DNA from: Symsagittifera roscoffensis
Lineage: Eukaryota > Xenacoelomorpha > Acoela > Convolutidae
Assembly (NCBI RefSeq): GCF_963678635.1
Contig: NC_087065.1
Span: 36,049,888 to 36,113,887 of the forward strand
Direction of reading: 5' to 3'
Length of the DNA: 64,000 bases
A model generated the notes under the pieces. It was not told where the DNA came from. It ran no database searches and saw only the letters and a program-made list of their open reading frames with translations. The translations under genes were made by a program, and so were the position numbers. Shown here piece by piece: positions 42,123 through 55,800 of the stretch (its first letter is position 1; every line of letters starts with the position of its first letter).

Positions 42123-44111
42123 TCTTTTTTGGAGACATTTATTGTCGATTTAGCCTAATTTGATTAATTCTACGCTTTTATATAGTTCTATCGTCACACC
42201 AAGCACAATGAACTACACTTATTGAAAGAAAAAAATTTTAGTTTCTCTATGAATGTGGTTGGAAAGTTCTGCATGGTGCACAGCAACCGGCTATTTTTGT
42301 GTTTTTTAATTTTTCTATTTTTTCTACTACTTTTAGCGCTGGTATAAACTTTTCGGACAACATTGAAGAATTTGCAAACGTTTATATTGGTTGTCCCGAA
42401 ACTAAATGCCTCTACTTGAGCAATATTTGATGAAACACAAAAGTTTCTCATAATTTTACCACAAATAATGTGGTCCAACTTGTTTATTAATTTAATGTGT
42501 GTGTGTGTGTGTGTATTTTAAAAAGTTCAAGAACATACACATTTTTAGATTTCGTTGAAACAGACAACCGTCTCAGTTGGATATAATTTATTTGAAAATT
42601 GACCCTGTAGTTTTTGCGTGTTTGCGTGTTTTTTGTTTGTTTGAAAAAAAACCTAAAAAGGAATCAGTTTTGGGGTAAAGCACTCCGTTCGATTTTTGCA
42701 AAAGATGCTTACTAACACTTCTAAGAAATCTAGACAACTTTTTTTCTCATGATAACCCATAGTTTCAAAAAAGTACTGAAATGAATTGTATACGCTCAAA
42801 CAAAGTTTTTGTCGTTTTTATCAAAAAATTATCTTAAAGATTTATAATTTTCAAAGTTTTAACTTGCTATAATTTTTCCTTTTTCCTCGGAACACGAATC
42901 TCAAAGAACGAGAGCCATTTTTTGTTCCGTCTGAAATCAATTGACATTTTTCCAACCTATGTTGGCTAGGTGTTTTCGTGGGCAGGACTATTGCAAACTG
43001 TGATAATGATCTCTTGATCCAAAGTGACTCATGATTTTTTTATGAAAGCTTAGATCGGATTGAAGTGGTTCTTCATTTACAAAAAAATTAAGACTTGAAG
43101 TCACGCGGATATTAAAAACTTGAGCATGCAGATTTTATTGTAAACAGACCCAACTCATATCTCGTTTCACGAGTAAACAGATTTTTTAATTGCCTCTGAG
43201 ATTGTCCCTTGTCTGGCAAATGGCTGACAATGAACATGTTTTTTTTTCGTGTTTTCTCTTCTGATGTTTTGAATTTAATAATTTTACCATAAAAAGATGA
43301 TATCACCACAATTGTTACCAAAACTACAAAAATACTGAAAACTTTTTGAATAATCACGCGAATTCAGTACGCTTTTCAACACATATAGTCCTTTTTGGTT
43401 CGTTTCACAATTCACATCAAAGTTATACATAGCATGCTCTTTCTCTTGTAAAAATGGTTACAGTATTACATAAACACAGCAGCTTTAAAGATTGAAAAAA
43501 TTTTTATAGCTTTTTGTGTTACACCTGCATCTTATGCATTTACTTCAGCCGAGAAAATAACGTGAAAAGCGTTTTCTTATAAATCTTCGCGATTGCATTC
43601 CGATTCTCCTTATTTTATTCCGCTCAAAAATAGCCTATTTACTAACATTGAATTCGCCTACTAAGAAGAAAAATTGATGACCTCCATAGATTTTGAAATT
43701 TTGGACATAAAGTGAACGTAATTGGCGTTCCCGAGCACGTAAGTTGTGGCTTGACTTGTTAAGTAGAACTAATTCTGTATTTGTGAAAAAAAAAATAATG
43801 AATAAATATGTAAAAGTTTTGTGAAAAAAAAGAGAAACTATGAAATGATTTTCTTCTGCGGCTTTTCGAGGAGCCGAGAAATAAAGATCTAGAAAAGAAT
43901 ATAGCCGCGTTTTGGTATGCGGCAGTAGTGGATTCAGGCCATTCGACCCACGGGATTGAGGGACTCAGGGAATACATGGACTCAGGCAACTCGACCCCCT
44001 GCCCAGCCAAAGGCTCCCCTTTGGTACAACTTTCAGATATGTACTTTTAGCTGACAAGCCCTAATTTTTTTCTAAGACACCTTTGTCGCAATTTACTGTT
44101 TTTAAAGGGGG
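42123..44111. other. AT-rich gap with (TG)n
   Basis: No gene recognised. A (TG) microsatellite of about nine to ten units is at 42496-42514. Several T and A homopolymers. Nothing else supported. Confidence 0.4.
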
Positions 44112-44377
44112 AGTGCGTGGCGAAAAAAATGCAATTTTTGAAACAAAATGATAAAAATGCCTTAAAACATTTTTGGACTTCTGGAAGGTTTCGACAAAAT
44201 AATTGCGTCATTTCGGCGCGCGCCCCCCTCTAATTGGTGTATATTGGCGCTAAAGACGCCCTCAGAAAAACTTTGACGTTGATAAACTGAAATGGGGTGT
44301 CGTAATAATCTGGCAATGATAACTGAGGGGGTTAGTCGTCGACTTCTCTTCCCCCTCCTCCTTCCTCGGCACGCTAC
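44112..44377. mobile_element. Candidate small inverted-repeat element
   Basis: AGTGCGTGGCGAA at the left and CGGCACGCTACT at the right form an imperfect inverted pair (AGT-A-GCGTG-C/G-CGA), preceded and followed by G-rich and C-rich runs. 266 bp with no coding. Ends of the type AGTAGCGTGCCGA resemble those of many animal MITEs. No clear target duplication. Confidence 0.35.
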
Positions 44378-44606
44378 TGTTTCTAAAAAAACATGTGCAC
44401 CTGGACAAAATACAACGCTTCAAAGATATGCATCGAAAACGGTTTCAACAACCCATTTATTTTGAAACATTTGTTTTCAAGTTTTTGCCCACATCTATAT
44501 GATGGAAAATAAAAACGAACGTTTTCATCACAAAACTGAATTGATATTACTAAAACGGCAACTTATCGTCTCGATCCTTTTATGCCTTTGCGTACAGTCA
44601 CATTTC

Positions 44607-47600
44607 ATGGACCAAATGACCGATCATTCCGACGAAACCCCTGATGAGCCAGTTGTCAAACCTTTTGAAAAGTTGGCTGGCCTGAGCGGACAACAGCAGA
44701 CATCAAAACCAGTGTACCATGGTGAGTATTATGTGCGACTTCCGTTGACCATTCTTTTACTAGTGCGATTAGTGAGTACTTAGCGATCGCATCTTATTCA
44801 GTAACCATATTTCTCCTGTCGCTTCAATTTTCAGCTTACTTACCCAGGTGAACAGTTTAAATCTTAACTGTAGCATGTTTAAAAAAAGCCGTTACACCCA
44901 TCCCCCCACCGCCCCCGCCAGCCACCAGTGTAGTTATGGTTGCAAATTTTGTTAACGATTTTATCGTTTGGTGCAATTTTGCGGCCTTGGTTTTGGCCGA
45001 ATAACGATTTTGTTCTAATCCTCGCTGAAACTTGAATAATCGCTAAGCTTGAGCGAGGATCGCGCACTGAAACATCGTAACTCAGAAAAGTTTGCCAATT
45101 TTTTCTTCTTTTGAATAAAAACTGAAGAAAAAGAGGACTTGAAGTTTAAATTACTAACTCACAAACTCGCTCCCCTACCCAACCATCGCCCATTAAAAAA
45201 CACATTTAACTTAATTTAAGCAGTTATGCATTCTTGAGACGATTTCACGAGAACGTAAAGGTTAATCAATAAATCTATGTTTGAAGAACAATCTATAAGC
45301 AAATGGGTCTACTTCCTTAGTTGAGGGGGCGTAACCTTCTCCTCCCGTGAATTCACTTCTAGTGGTACTTATGTGATTTAGTTCCCCTTGCGGCCTTCGG
45401 CACTGTGACCTTTTCGGCTAATGGGAACACTTCCGATTTCATCAGAGTGTCTCCTCAACAGATGGACGCAGACAGCCTATTGAAACACTTGTGCAACAGG
45501 AGCTCAAACAATGCGAGAGTGGACAGTTTAGAGTTAGTCATCTCGGTGCATGGAACACTCGATGAATCTTCCCGAAATGCAGACGCTGAAAAAGGTCAGT
45601 GTTAAGATCAGAGTAAATTCTTAAAAAGACGAGCGAAGTTAGTGATGCTGTTTTAGATTACAGACTACTTTTCATAAACAGTAAAAATTATATCAACTAA
45701 ATTGGAGTGATTTTCACTGATCCCTGGTGTTTTTTAGTTCAACTTGAATTGAAAATTGAGTTGATGGGTGCCATAGCTGCAGTAGTGCAGAGGAACCGTA
45801 TATGCCTAGAAAGGCTCGATCAATTCCTCGGGGTCGGAAGTTTCTCAAGACTGCTTTTTGTAATGTCTTGAATTTGAGAAGCTCTTTTGACTGAAGATCG
45901 GCCTCAGCGAAGTTCGGCTTCGCTGCTGTTCATGGCCAGGAGCGAATTTTCGGGGTTGGGGGAACGCAGTTTTTTTGGTCAAAATTTTTTTAAAAAAAAG
46001 TGCCCAAAAACGACAGTTTTGACCTGTTTTTTTTTTCAAACATCTGTCTGCGGCGCACAAAATTTCATTAAAAAGAGGCTTTATAGTGTTCTGGGAGTCT
46101 AAATTTTGAGCATTTAGTCAGGTGATCGGAATTTCAAAGAAGAAAGTAACGGAATACTTTTGCGAGGATGGTTTTTGTTATGTACAGCTCTAAGGGTTTG
46201 AAAAATGACAATTTGGTCAAAATGTTGGTCAAATCCCGCTTTTACTAGTTTGTCGATAATGCTCAACGCGTAAGCGCAAAATTTTGAGCTCCGCTGTGCG
46301 TTCAAACCATTGTTCGTTCAAAATTATCATAAATTTGAGTGAGACTAGCCAGTCAGTCCCATCATTTCCTTGCAAGACTCAAATCCTACTAGGTAAAAAA
46401 CTTACTTATCCACGTGATTGTTTCGAGGCAAAATTAGTAGCCACAAAGAAAGATTGTACTATAATAAGATTGTGATATATCTTTTTGCAGATTCTTCAGT
46501 TGTTATTCGTACGGTACTTAAAACTCGAAAAATTTGAAGTGACCCCCCCCCCCCCCCAAAAAAAAAATTCCCAACCGTGTAGAGTTTCCTCCCTAGCCAC
46601 CAATTAGTTATTTTGAAATACAATTCTGTATGAAGCATGCATTTCGATTGAGCGCTCAAATAAGATTGGTTTTTTTTTAAACATTTTTCATCGATATGGG
46701 ATTGCATTTTAGCGACCAGCTAAAATGATGCATTGCGATCCACTTTCCCTAGAAAACTCTTAGTTTCCTAATAAATCTTGGTTGTTCTCAAACATTTTTT
46801 TTTATTGTGGCAAATATAATCACCAGTAAAACAAAAAAGTTCAGCCTTGTTTAGGTTGCTAGTAATTACACAAAAACAATTCATAACAAAAGAAAGTTCC
46901 TACCAGACGATTATTCATAACAGGCGACAAGCGTAACCTCCTTTTATTACGCGGCACAGTCACACGAGCCTTATACAACAGTGACAAGCGGAGCAAGCGA
47001 TCTCTAGCTGCCAACGACTTGTTATTAAATGCCGCGGGTTCCAGTGCTGACAAAAAAGATGGCAATCATTTTTTTACAGATCATATAGCGAAAACTTGTA
47101 AAAAGCTATTTGAATTGGTCAAAAATCAATTCAGTTTGATGCAAAACTAGCTTAAAAATCAACTCCAATTGTTTTTAGTCGATTTATGTGCCTTTTTTCT
47201 TTGATTTTGTTTTTACGCGGAATTTAGTATTTGAAAAATAAAACTACATCGAATAAAATTGATTTTTTTAATCCATACTCTGTATATTCATTTTATACAG
47301 AATTTATACAAGCTTTTTTCAAATTTTCTTGAGTATCGAACAATAGAAAAAAATTTGAGTTTAAATTATAAGTATAGCTCTGATTATAACCACTGTGTAA
47401 ATCTTTTGCACCAAAGATGAAGTGTTCTGCCTTGAGTTTTTTAAATTTATTTGTCATTTGCTTAGAAAAATTGCAATATAACGTTTATGTATGAAATTGA
47501 CATTTGAAGATTTTTTGCATAATTTTTGCATTTCCCTACCGCAGAAACCTTTAGATTTGCAAAGTTTAAAAGCGATTCCCTTAAAGTCATTTGTTGATGA

Positions 47601-49247
47601 TAAAACATTCTCCTCGAGTGACTTATAATCTTTGTAGCTCTGACCGAGATTTTTCCTGTGTACAAATTTTTGCTGAAATATCGAAACAAAAGAAATAGTT
47701 GAGTTAAATAAGTTTTATTGAGATTTTGATGGGTTTCACTACCTTGCAAAAACCCATTGTATTTGATTTAAATCTGTTTTTAGGCAGTAACATTGATTCT
47801 TTTTTCTACTCAAAAATCCGTTTATATCTATTCTGACTTGATTCAGGTATCTAAATGGGTTACCGTAAATCGATTTTTATACAGTATTTTTTTATCTGGA
47901 TAGAAATTGATTTTAATCGATTTGAATTTCAAGTTTGTCAACGCGGATTACTTTTTATTGCCTGTAAATGATTTTTGCAAGTTACGAATTATCGCCCAAA
48001 CAGTGATAGAGGAAGCTAATTTTTGCACCCAACGCCCAAATAAAGGGGTAAATACCCATCGTCGCACAATCAGTCAATCACAATCAGAATAAAGCGGCTG
48101 AATTTCATTTATTTGAGAAGTATTTGCTAATTGGCTCCCAAAACAAACCAGATGCCTTCAAAATAACTGATTGGGTGAATACAGTCTTTGAAGCATTTAA
48201 GGAGAGAGTGAAACTTCAAATTATTGATCTATAAAATACATTGTGTTTACCTATAAGCAATTGCAAGAGAAGAGTTTTCTGTCAGAGTCTTTCAAGAATC
48301 TTACAACAGATCTTACAAGATTGGCTATTTTTGTCAACTAGGGAAGGCTTCAGTTAAGACCGCCTATTCGAGGTGGGAAGAGGCAACATCAGAGCGGTTT
48401 AGCTCTTCACACTGAACTGCTGCTGTGCCAGTAAGACCTGAATGCAATTTTTAGGTTAACTTTCTGGACTGAGTATCGGTGTAATTGTGATTGATAGCCT
48501 CGAACTACTGGCCTTTCGACCGAGCGGCGCATGTCATTGCCGTTTTACCACAGCTCCTGTTGACCATTAGGAGTGTTGAATTGTTTCTTTTGTTCTCCAG
48601 AATTCAACAAACTGAAGGAGGCGTTGGCCACTATCCTCATAATTGGAAATGGGTGGGTAGTCAGTCCAGGTGAATCATCCAATCAACTCTTGAAGCTGAT
48701 GGACGTGGATCAAAGGTAAGGCTGCTCAATTAATGACCACCAAATGGCCCAAAAGTATTTCGAATGAAATTTATTTAAATTTTAAAGATTGGAATAGGGT
48801 GTTAAGTCTAACTGCAAGCTAAATTGTTAGTTTTTGCCAATTTGTTTGTATCTTAAATTAGGTTTTCAAGATGATTCAGAAGCATGAATCAGAAGCGAAA
48901 TGGAAGAATCAAGTTCTCCCGATCAAAATAATCCCCCTGGTTTACTTAGTTAATCTCCCAATCTGATTTAACATCCATCCGAAACTAATAATAGTTGAAA
49001 GTAGATTATGGTTTTTAAGTAGATTGGATCAAAATTACCGGCCGATGGGCGCTTAGTAATAAATTACATAATTTTTGAATGCTTTTTTGAAAATCAGGGA
49101 GCTGGAGGTCGACTTGAGCCGTTCATATAACTTCGTCTCAGTGGCTTTTGTTGATTACGAAACACTAGTGGACAAAACTGTACTAGATGAATGCGACAGT
49201 TCCGAGCTGAGAAAATATCCATCGCCGCACAACGACAACAATAACAG
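44607..49247 (+). CDS. TRPM-like N-terminal region (SLOG/LSDAT-type), partial gene
   Basis: Four exons with compatible phases and GT-AG borders: 44607-44721 (possibly from acceptor 44598), 45382-45594, 48601-48715 and 49098-49247. Exon 2 reads AAFGTVTFSANGN, FIRVSPQQMDADSLLKHL and LELVISVHGTLDE, like the start of the TRPM homology region. Exon 3 reads LKEALATILIIGNGWVVSPG, matching the strand with the AWI-type glycine-rich turn. Exon 4 reads RSYNFVSVAFVDYETL, where TRPMs have the IGIAPWG strand. In TRPM channels this cytosolic domain binds nucleotide-like ligands. No channel or later exon is found before the next gene, so the gene is partial, very diverged or a fragment. Four exons agreeing in phase argues against chance. 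Confidence 0.5.
45595..48600. other. Long intron of the TRPM-like gene
   Basis: 3,006 bases between GTCAGT and TTCTCCAG. Contains a C14 run (46544-46557) followed by ten A's. Otherwise AT-rich, with nothing recognised. Confidence 0.4.
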
Positions 49248-49550
49248 GTCAGAAAAAGGTGGCATTAAGTGATTCACTATTAAACACCGCCTATTCAATT
49301 CCCTTGCACACCCCTTGCTTGTCCAGTTGAACCGCTTTTCGTGCATAAACTCTCATTTAAATTGATGGTTTTCATGATTTTATTTTGATTGTTGAACACA
49401 CATTAAGTGCAGATGTAAGTATTTATATACTTGTGAGAATGCATACATCCTTCAGTTTAGTTCAAAATTAAAAACCTTTTTTGACCTAAGCAAGTTTTTT
49501 GGTCGCAAAAGTAAGCGCTATTTTGTTGTTCTTGTACTTCAGATTGTGAT

Positions 49551-49640
49551 AGTGCACGCCATACTGATATAAGGCGACAGAATTTTAATACGTCAAGTGC
49601 ACGCCATACTGATATAAGGCGACAGAATTTTAATACGTCA
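49551..49640. repeat. 45-bp unit, two perfect tandem copies
   Basis: 49551-49595 and 49596-49640 are identical (AGTGCACGCCATACTGATAT to AATACGTCA). A recent local duplication or an assembly effect. No other copy seen. Confidence 0.9.
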
Positions 49641-50899
49641 GTTTTCTTGTCTCAAATTTAACCAAAAGATGTCTCAAAAAGTATTTATTTTGTTTATGAA
49701 AGTTTTGCTATTGCTACTTAGGTAGCAAACCGAATTGTAAAAACAGAATTTAATTTGAAATTTCGACATTCGGAAATTCTTTTCTTGAGTTTCGGTCGAT
49801 TTTAGATCAAGCTATTAATACTGTCCCTTAAGCTAAGCTTGGAGATTGTTTTTCATTGTCTGAAGAAAGATTGCCAGAACTGTTGAGCGGATTCAGGCCA
49901 GCGTATGAAGTTTTTTCTAATTGAGTGGTATATGTAGCTGTTGAATATGGTCCATCAAAGCAGATATTTTTTTGGTCAAAATTGATTTTTTGTTTCACTG
50001 AAATTTGATTAGGAAGAAATTGTTGAGAAAGTGGTTTGATAAAATTTATTCAAAAGTCTTCAAAAATGGGAATTTTTACAACAATGGAATAAGAATTTGT
50101 AAAAAAAAAAACATTTTCAAAAAAAACGAAGTATTAAACGAAAAAAAAACTTGGTAGAAAATCTTATCTGGTTGCAAAATGCGCAATTTTTTTCAGTATT
50201 TTTTCAGCAGGAGGTTTTAGTGGTTTGTGTATAACAACTGACAATTTTTTTCAATTGATTTTTCCAGAATGTTTTTTCTTTGATTTATTATCAAAATAAT
50301 TTTGATGCTAAGTAATGAGCAACAAAAACCTTTTAAAATTTTGACCATTAATTGCTTTATTCAAAACTGCATTCCATTCTTGTTTTTATCCAAACATCCT
50401 TTTCTTGTGCTCAGTTGACTCACTCCGCCACACCTTAAGTGCGGATGAAAATATTTATCTCTCTGTGAAAAAGCTCACATCTTTCAATTTAGCTCAAAAC
50501 TGGGAACAACTTTGTTCTTAAATAAACTTCTTGGAACCAAAACGGAAGGCATTAGTTTTATTATTTTGTTTATTTTTAAAAATTAGATCAACTTATGATA
50601 ATGCCTGTCAGCCAAATTTTTTGGCACTGTTTTATCGCTTGAAAAAATGCTAGAACTGTGGAGCAGATCAAAGATAGCGTCCTGCTCCCTCTAATTGAGA
50701 AGCAAAAGCAGCCTTCAAATCTGCTCCGCCAATAGTGACAATTTTTTTTAAAATTACCTTCTTGCACGAAGTTTTTTAACTTGTAAAATGTGAAAAACAA
50801 TTGACAAGTTGAATACTATAAAATTCTTACATATATGAGTGGATGAAGTTGTGTAGAATTCATATGAAAAACCTTCAAATATTTGTTTAAAAAATGAGA

Positions 50900-52135
50900 A
50901 AATCTTTTACTCTCATTTTGAAAAAACGAAGATCTGGACGAATTAATGCAAAGCAGACAAGCTGGCGTTTTGCTAAAAATATCCCCTCAAAAACATTGAA
51001 ATAAAAGATTTTGATAGAAACGCTCAGAAAATCAATGGGTTTTCTCAAACATCCCAATGTCAGTCAGAGTGAGGAGAATTCAGAAATAAAGTACTCGAAG
51101 GCGATTCGACGAGCACTTCGCAAAATGGAAATTCTGAAATTAACTTTATCCGAGGTGGAAAACTGCTTGAAAGACTCAATGGACTAGTTAATTTCTATAT
51201 CCTAGCTTATAAAATTGTTCGAGTAGTAAAGAAAGCTGCTCGTATGACAGCAGCCAAGGAAATTTAACTAAAAACGAAGCAACATCAGCGCGAATTCCTT
51301 AATTTGAGAACATTGAGAAGTTGGTAGAGTGGGAAGGGCTTCATATAATCAACGAGAAGCGATGAAAAACTCAGAGCTAGGTAGTCAATTGTTTGCCAAT
51401 CAAAAACTGAGCAGAACAAAAGTGGGAAAACAATCTGTCGAAGTGGGTAATTTAACTTGAAGAAGCGCGGTTGAAAAAGACAATGCTTTGGGACAACTTG
51501 CAGATGAACAGAATACTCAAAGGTAAACTAGAAGAAATCAAACTCTAAATGACTTATCGGAGAGCAACATTTTTCACGGCTCAAAAAGCAGCAGCTAGAA
51601 ACAGTCGGTCAGAAGGCTGACGAGTCGTGAGCTGGAAGGTCATCACCACTATCTCCTATCAAATCTAGTTTTTGTATAATTTCTTCAAACCCAGCCGTGA
51701 CAAAAACAAGCGCAAAATATGAAAGCAAAAAAAATCAAAATGAAGAAAAGCAACTGCGCGAACTATCAGCTGAAAAAGCTGAAGTACATTGCGAGCTAAA
51801 AGCTGACTAAACAAAACTACAAAAAATATATATTTAAAGCTACAAAAGAAGCTTTTGGCGTTGAAGCTTGAAGATGAGATGCAGAAACTGGAAATTGAAT
51901 TTCAAGAAAATTGAATTTCAAGAAAAAATTGCAAAATAAAGGAAGCCAGCCTAGCATAATTTCGGTTTTGTCGACAAAGACGACAAAGACAGTCATGTCA
52001 GCTCTTGCGCGAATTTTCCGACCTCAGTCTGCCGCTAGAAAACCTGGTAGGAAGCAAAGTATAAAAACCTCCAACGAGACTACTGCGTTGCAAGTTGAAA
52101 CAAGGGAAAAGGGAGCAGAAAGAAGCAGTCCTTGA
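50900..52135 (+). pseudogene. Possible decayed coiled-coil coding region
   Basis: Fragments in changing frames are Lys/Glu/Ala-rich and heptad-like: EKQLRELSAEKAEVHCELKAD near 51735-51810, then a basic frame 51911-52135 (RIFRPQSAARKPGRKQS). Less AT-rich than its surroundings. Many stops. No family recognised; it may be no more than compositional. Between 49248 and 50900 nothing else is supported. Confidence 0.25.
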
Positions 52136-52800
52136 CTAGAATTAGTAGTTGATAAAATCAAAGTCAAAGTCTGGGATCTGAGAAGAGTGTTTTAAAGCTT
52201 AGGTGTTATACTGTGGGAGACTTTTGATCTAAAGCAATCTTCGAAACCCATGTTTTTTTTGGAGAACAAAACTGTTCTCAACTGAGTGCGTCGATAAAAA
52301 TTAACATGGATTTTTTATTGTAACTTTTTTTGAAGCGTTTGGGTTTATATTCACTGTAGTTGACCAATTTTTGTGTAGAAAGATTAGAGTATGATTCATT
52401 TTCACCATTTTCTTCATTTTTAAGATTTATGATTTCACGTGTATTGTTAATGCGATTCTTGAAAATTTTATAGAGCACAAATTAAATGCTTGCTTTTGAA
52501 TTTTTTTCTCATTAATAAGTTGACGCTCTAGCTTTGAACAACTATACTGTATAGCTCTGGCTTAAGAATTGTAGTTGAATGGATTAAGAATGTGGCCTAT
52601 GTAAAAAACTCTGTTCTTATATACGTAATTTCACAACAAGTACTTTTTTAGTTAGTCTAACCAGCCAACATTACAAGCTGATCATTTAATACTTATCTCT
52701 AAATGCATAAATGATCTTTCGAATTGGCAGTAAAAAATCAAATTTTACCAAAAAAAGATCAAATACTCCTTTTTTTTTATTTGTCAATTTTTCTCTGCTT

Positions 52801-52809
52801 TCCTTATAG
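52801..52809 (+). promoter_or_regulatory. Splice acceptor before the acyltransferase exon
   Basis: A long pyrimidine tract (CTCCTTTTTTTTTATTTGTC and on, to CTTTCCTTATAG) ends in AG at 52808-52809, 68 bases before the ATG. It implies an upstream, probably non-coding exon. Confidence 0.45.
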
Positions 52810-52877
52810 ACACCATTTAAAAACAACATCAACTGACATTCGGGAAAGCTGATTTAAAGAAATGCCGTCTCTGCATC

Positions 52878-55800
52878 ATGAACTCTGTTGAGTTGAAAGT
52901 AGAAACCGAAGAAAGTCCTCACGCAGGGTTTGCTCATCGAAAACACCTGGACTCAATTCGTGGACTTGCATGTTTAGCCGTGATTCTATTCCACTGCGAT
53001 ATTCCCTCATTTAGTAACGGTTATTTAGGCGTCTCTGTTTTCTTTGTTCTATCTGGGTTTCTTATCTCTTCCAAACTGTTCTGCGAGTTTTTAGATGAAA
53101 CTAGAAATTTCAACCTGTTGCTCTTTTACTGTCGCCGATTCAGAAGGTTGTTTCCTGCATCTGCCTTTGTTTTGATCTCCACGGCCTTGTTGTATCGATA
53201 CCTTGAGCTACCAGAATACGTGCAGAAACATCGCATGAGTTTCATAGCTTCAAGCCTGTATTTCGAAAATTTCCACAACATCAAAATCGAACTGGACTAT
53301 TTTAAGTCGCAATGGTCGGACAAAAGTCCAGTTTTGCATTTTTGGTCTCTATCATGCGAAGAACAATTCTACGCTGTTTACCCTTTCATTGTGTGGACTA
53401 TGTTTTTCGTGTGTCAGAAAAAACTGAAAGTTATTCTTGGATTTCTTATCATTACTTTCATTGCATCTATTGGACTTAGTTTTCATATCTATCAGAGTGC
53501 TCCGATGGCTTCATTCTACTCGATTGCTGGACGTTTTTATCAATTAACCGCTGAGCTATACTGGCGATTTTAGTGATGCTAGACCCGGATAAAAAAAAGT
53601 TCCAGGCCAATTTTCCGTTTTTTGGCAAAAATCAGCGGTGTTTTAAAGTTGACACATTTTCAGCCCTACTTTTTGTGCTAGCGGTTTGGATACTAGCGAC
53701 CTCTAAAATGGACGCTATGCATTTAAGTATGTTATCCACCCTTACTACCTTTATTCTGCTACTGTTGATGGAATATTCGGACGAAGGCTATATGAATAAA
53801 TTAATATTTCACAACAAGTTCTTGCGATTTGTGGGCAAAATTTCATACGGCATGTATCTTACTCATCTTCCGATTGTGAAATTTTACGATATCACGACAG
53901 CCATTCCCGATTATGGACTTCACGTGCGTGCATTAATTATAATATTAATCACATTTCTGGTATCTCTCTGTTTATGGTATATTCTTGAGCAGCCAATCAG
54001 CTCAAAAGTTGAAATAAATATCAAAAATTCAGCTGCAATTTTGTTGATCTTCGTGTTGATGACAATTATACAAGCGTTTATTCTCAGAAGCGTTCTTTAC
54101 TCCGAAAATAAAATAAACACAGTGTTCGAAAGCCAAGATAGCAAGAATTCAGCTCAGATACTAGTTGAAAATAATACCAATTCAACCGAATCAATTTGCA
54201 ATCTAGCAGAGAAATTGGGCGACACTTTAGGAATCAGCCTACTAAAACTCCTTTTTCTAATCAATTTTCGACAAAAGTTTGCGTTTATTTTTAGCACGTT
54301 TTGGAAGTTATTGACACTAATTGTGCCTCTAGACAAATAGTCTAATTCTAACCCTACCCATAACCCTAACCGTAAACATCTTTGCCCCTTCCCCGCTAAA
54401 ATTGCCCTTGAGTCTTTGGAGTCATAAGCCACATTGAATTTGGTCAGCATATGACCACCTTTTGTAAGATTTACTATTTTAGACCCGTTTGAAAAACTTG
54501 GTTTGTTGTGTGATGGGTGTGATTGCAAGCATATCACCCCTTTTCGTCGGAGGGGGGTTCAGCAAAGGGGGTTTGACAATCCAACATCCTTCAACCTAAA
54601 AAGCGGGAATGTTAACTTGGTTCGTAGGGTGAGATTCCAACATGTCAAAAGATCGAACAGAATATTTCGACCGCTCAGCAATTTTGATGCAAACTGAGGA
54701 GTGAGGTGGAGAACCTTAACTTGTCTTTTTGGGGAAGATTTAAATGGTCACCTAGCAGTAAACGGGCATCCGCGTATTCATACTTGTCAGTAAGTAAACA
54801 AATACTTTATTAACCAATCAGAAACCGAGATAAGAAGGCAAAAGTACAAATAAATTAATAACCCCTTTTTCAAAATAGCTTTTTATTTAGGCTATGCGCG
54901 CTACAAAAATATATTAAAAAAACCTAGTTTAGCTTTCGAAGAGCACCAGCTTGAGCGGACACTGAAGGCTATCCAGCCTGTTTGGCCTGCCACGAACGAA
55001 CTTTCCAAACCTTGAGAATCATGTTTGTCAAAAAACAATTGAAAGTGAAGTTTTTTTTTTTGATTTTTTGAAATTATATATATGAACGACCATTCTTAAA
55101 ACAGCCAAAACGAGGTAAAAATGCAATGCTCAAAATAATTTTTTCTCCAAAAATTAGGAAATATAAAAAACAATCTTGCAGCATGATTCCTTATAAGTTC
55201 ATCTAAATCAAACAAAGTTTCAATTAAACAACTGATCAAAAGAACCACCTGTTTACCGAAAAAAATCTGTGAAAAGATCCGAATCAACTCAACTGATAAC
55301 TGCTACAATCAACTATAATGATTACACTCAACTATTTGAAATTTTTTTTCTCTCCCTTTTAGGAGTGAATAAAAATGGCTCCTTAAGTCAGGCGTTTGAC
55401 AGTTTCCAAGTAGAATGGAAAAATAGTCTGTACCAAATGCCTTGTAAGGATCCAAAAACATACAGAATACAGACTTTTTTCTGCGTCTAAGGGGTGCACT
55501 ATGAAATCAACTGTGGGCCTATGTTATGGTAACCAAATTGTTTGACCACTAAAGTTTTCTTTTTGGTATTTAACTTTATCAAGTGTTTTTTGAATAGTTT
55601 TTTGAATTTATCAAAATTGGAAGGAGACAAATTGGTCGAAAATAGTTACTTTTGTAATTCTGCTTTTTCATCTCGATTTTGATTAGTTGATATAGTATTG
55701 TCTTCTTACTGACACTAATGATGAATCCACAGTTGCTTTCTTACATACCGCTCTTCTTTTTATATTGACCTATGTTTTAAGTTCGATTGTTAAGCTGATT

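Noticed and set aside
42496-42514. Regulatory significance of the TG repeat
   Set aside because: An ordinary microsatellite with no supporting context.
44499-44606. Hydrophobic N-terminal extension of the TRPM-like exon from ATG 44499
   Set aside because: A good splice acceptor at 44597 and the cytosolic nature of TRPM N-termini favour a start at 44607 or an upstream exon.
49543-49640. CRISPR-like array
   Set aside because: Only two contiguous identical units with no spacers, in eukaryotic DNA.
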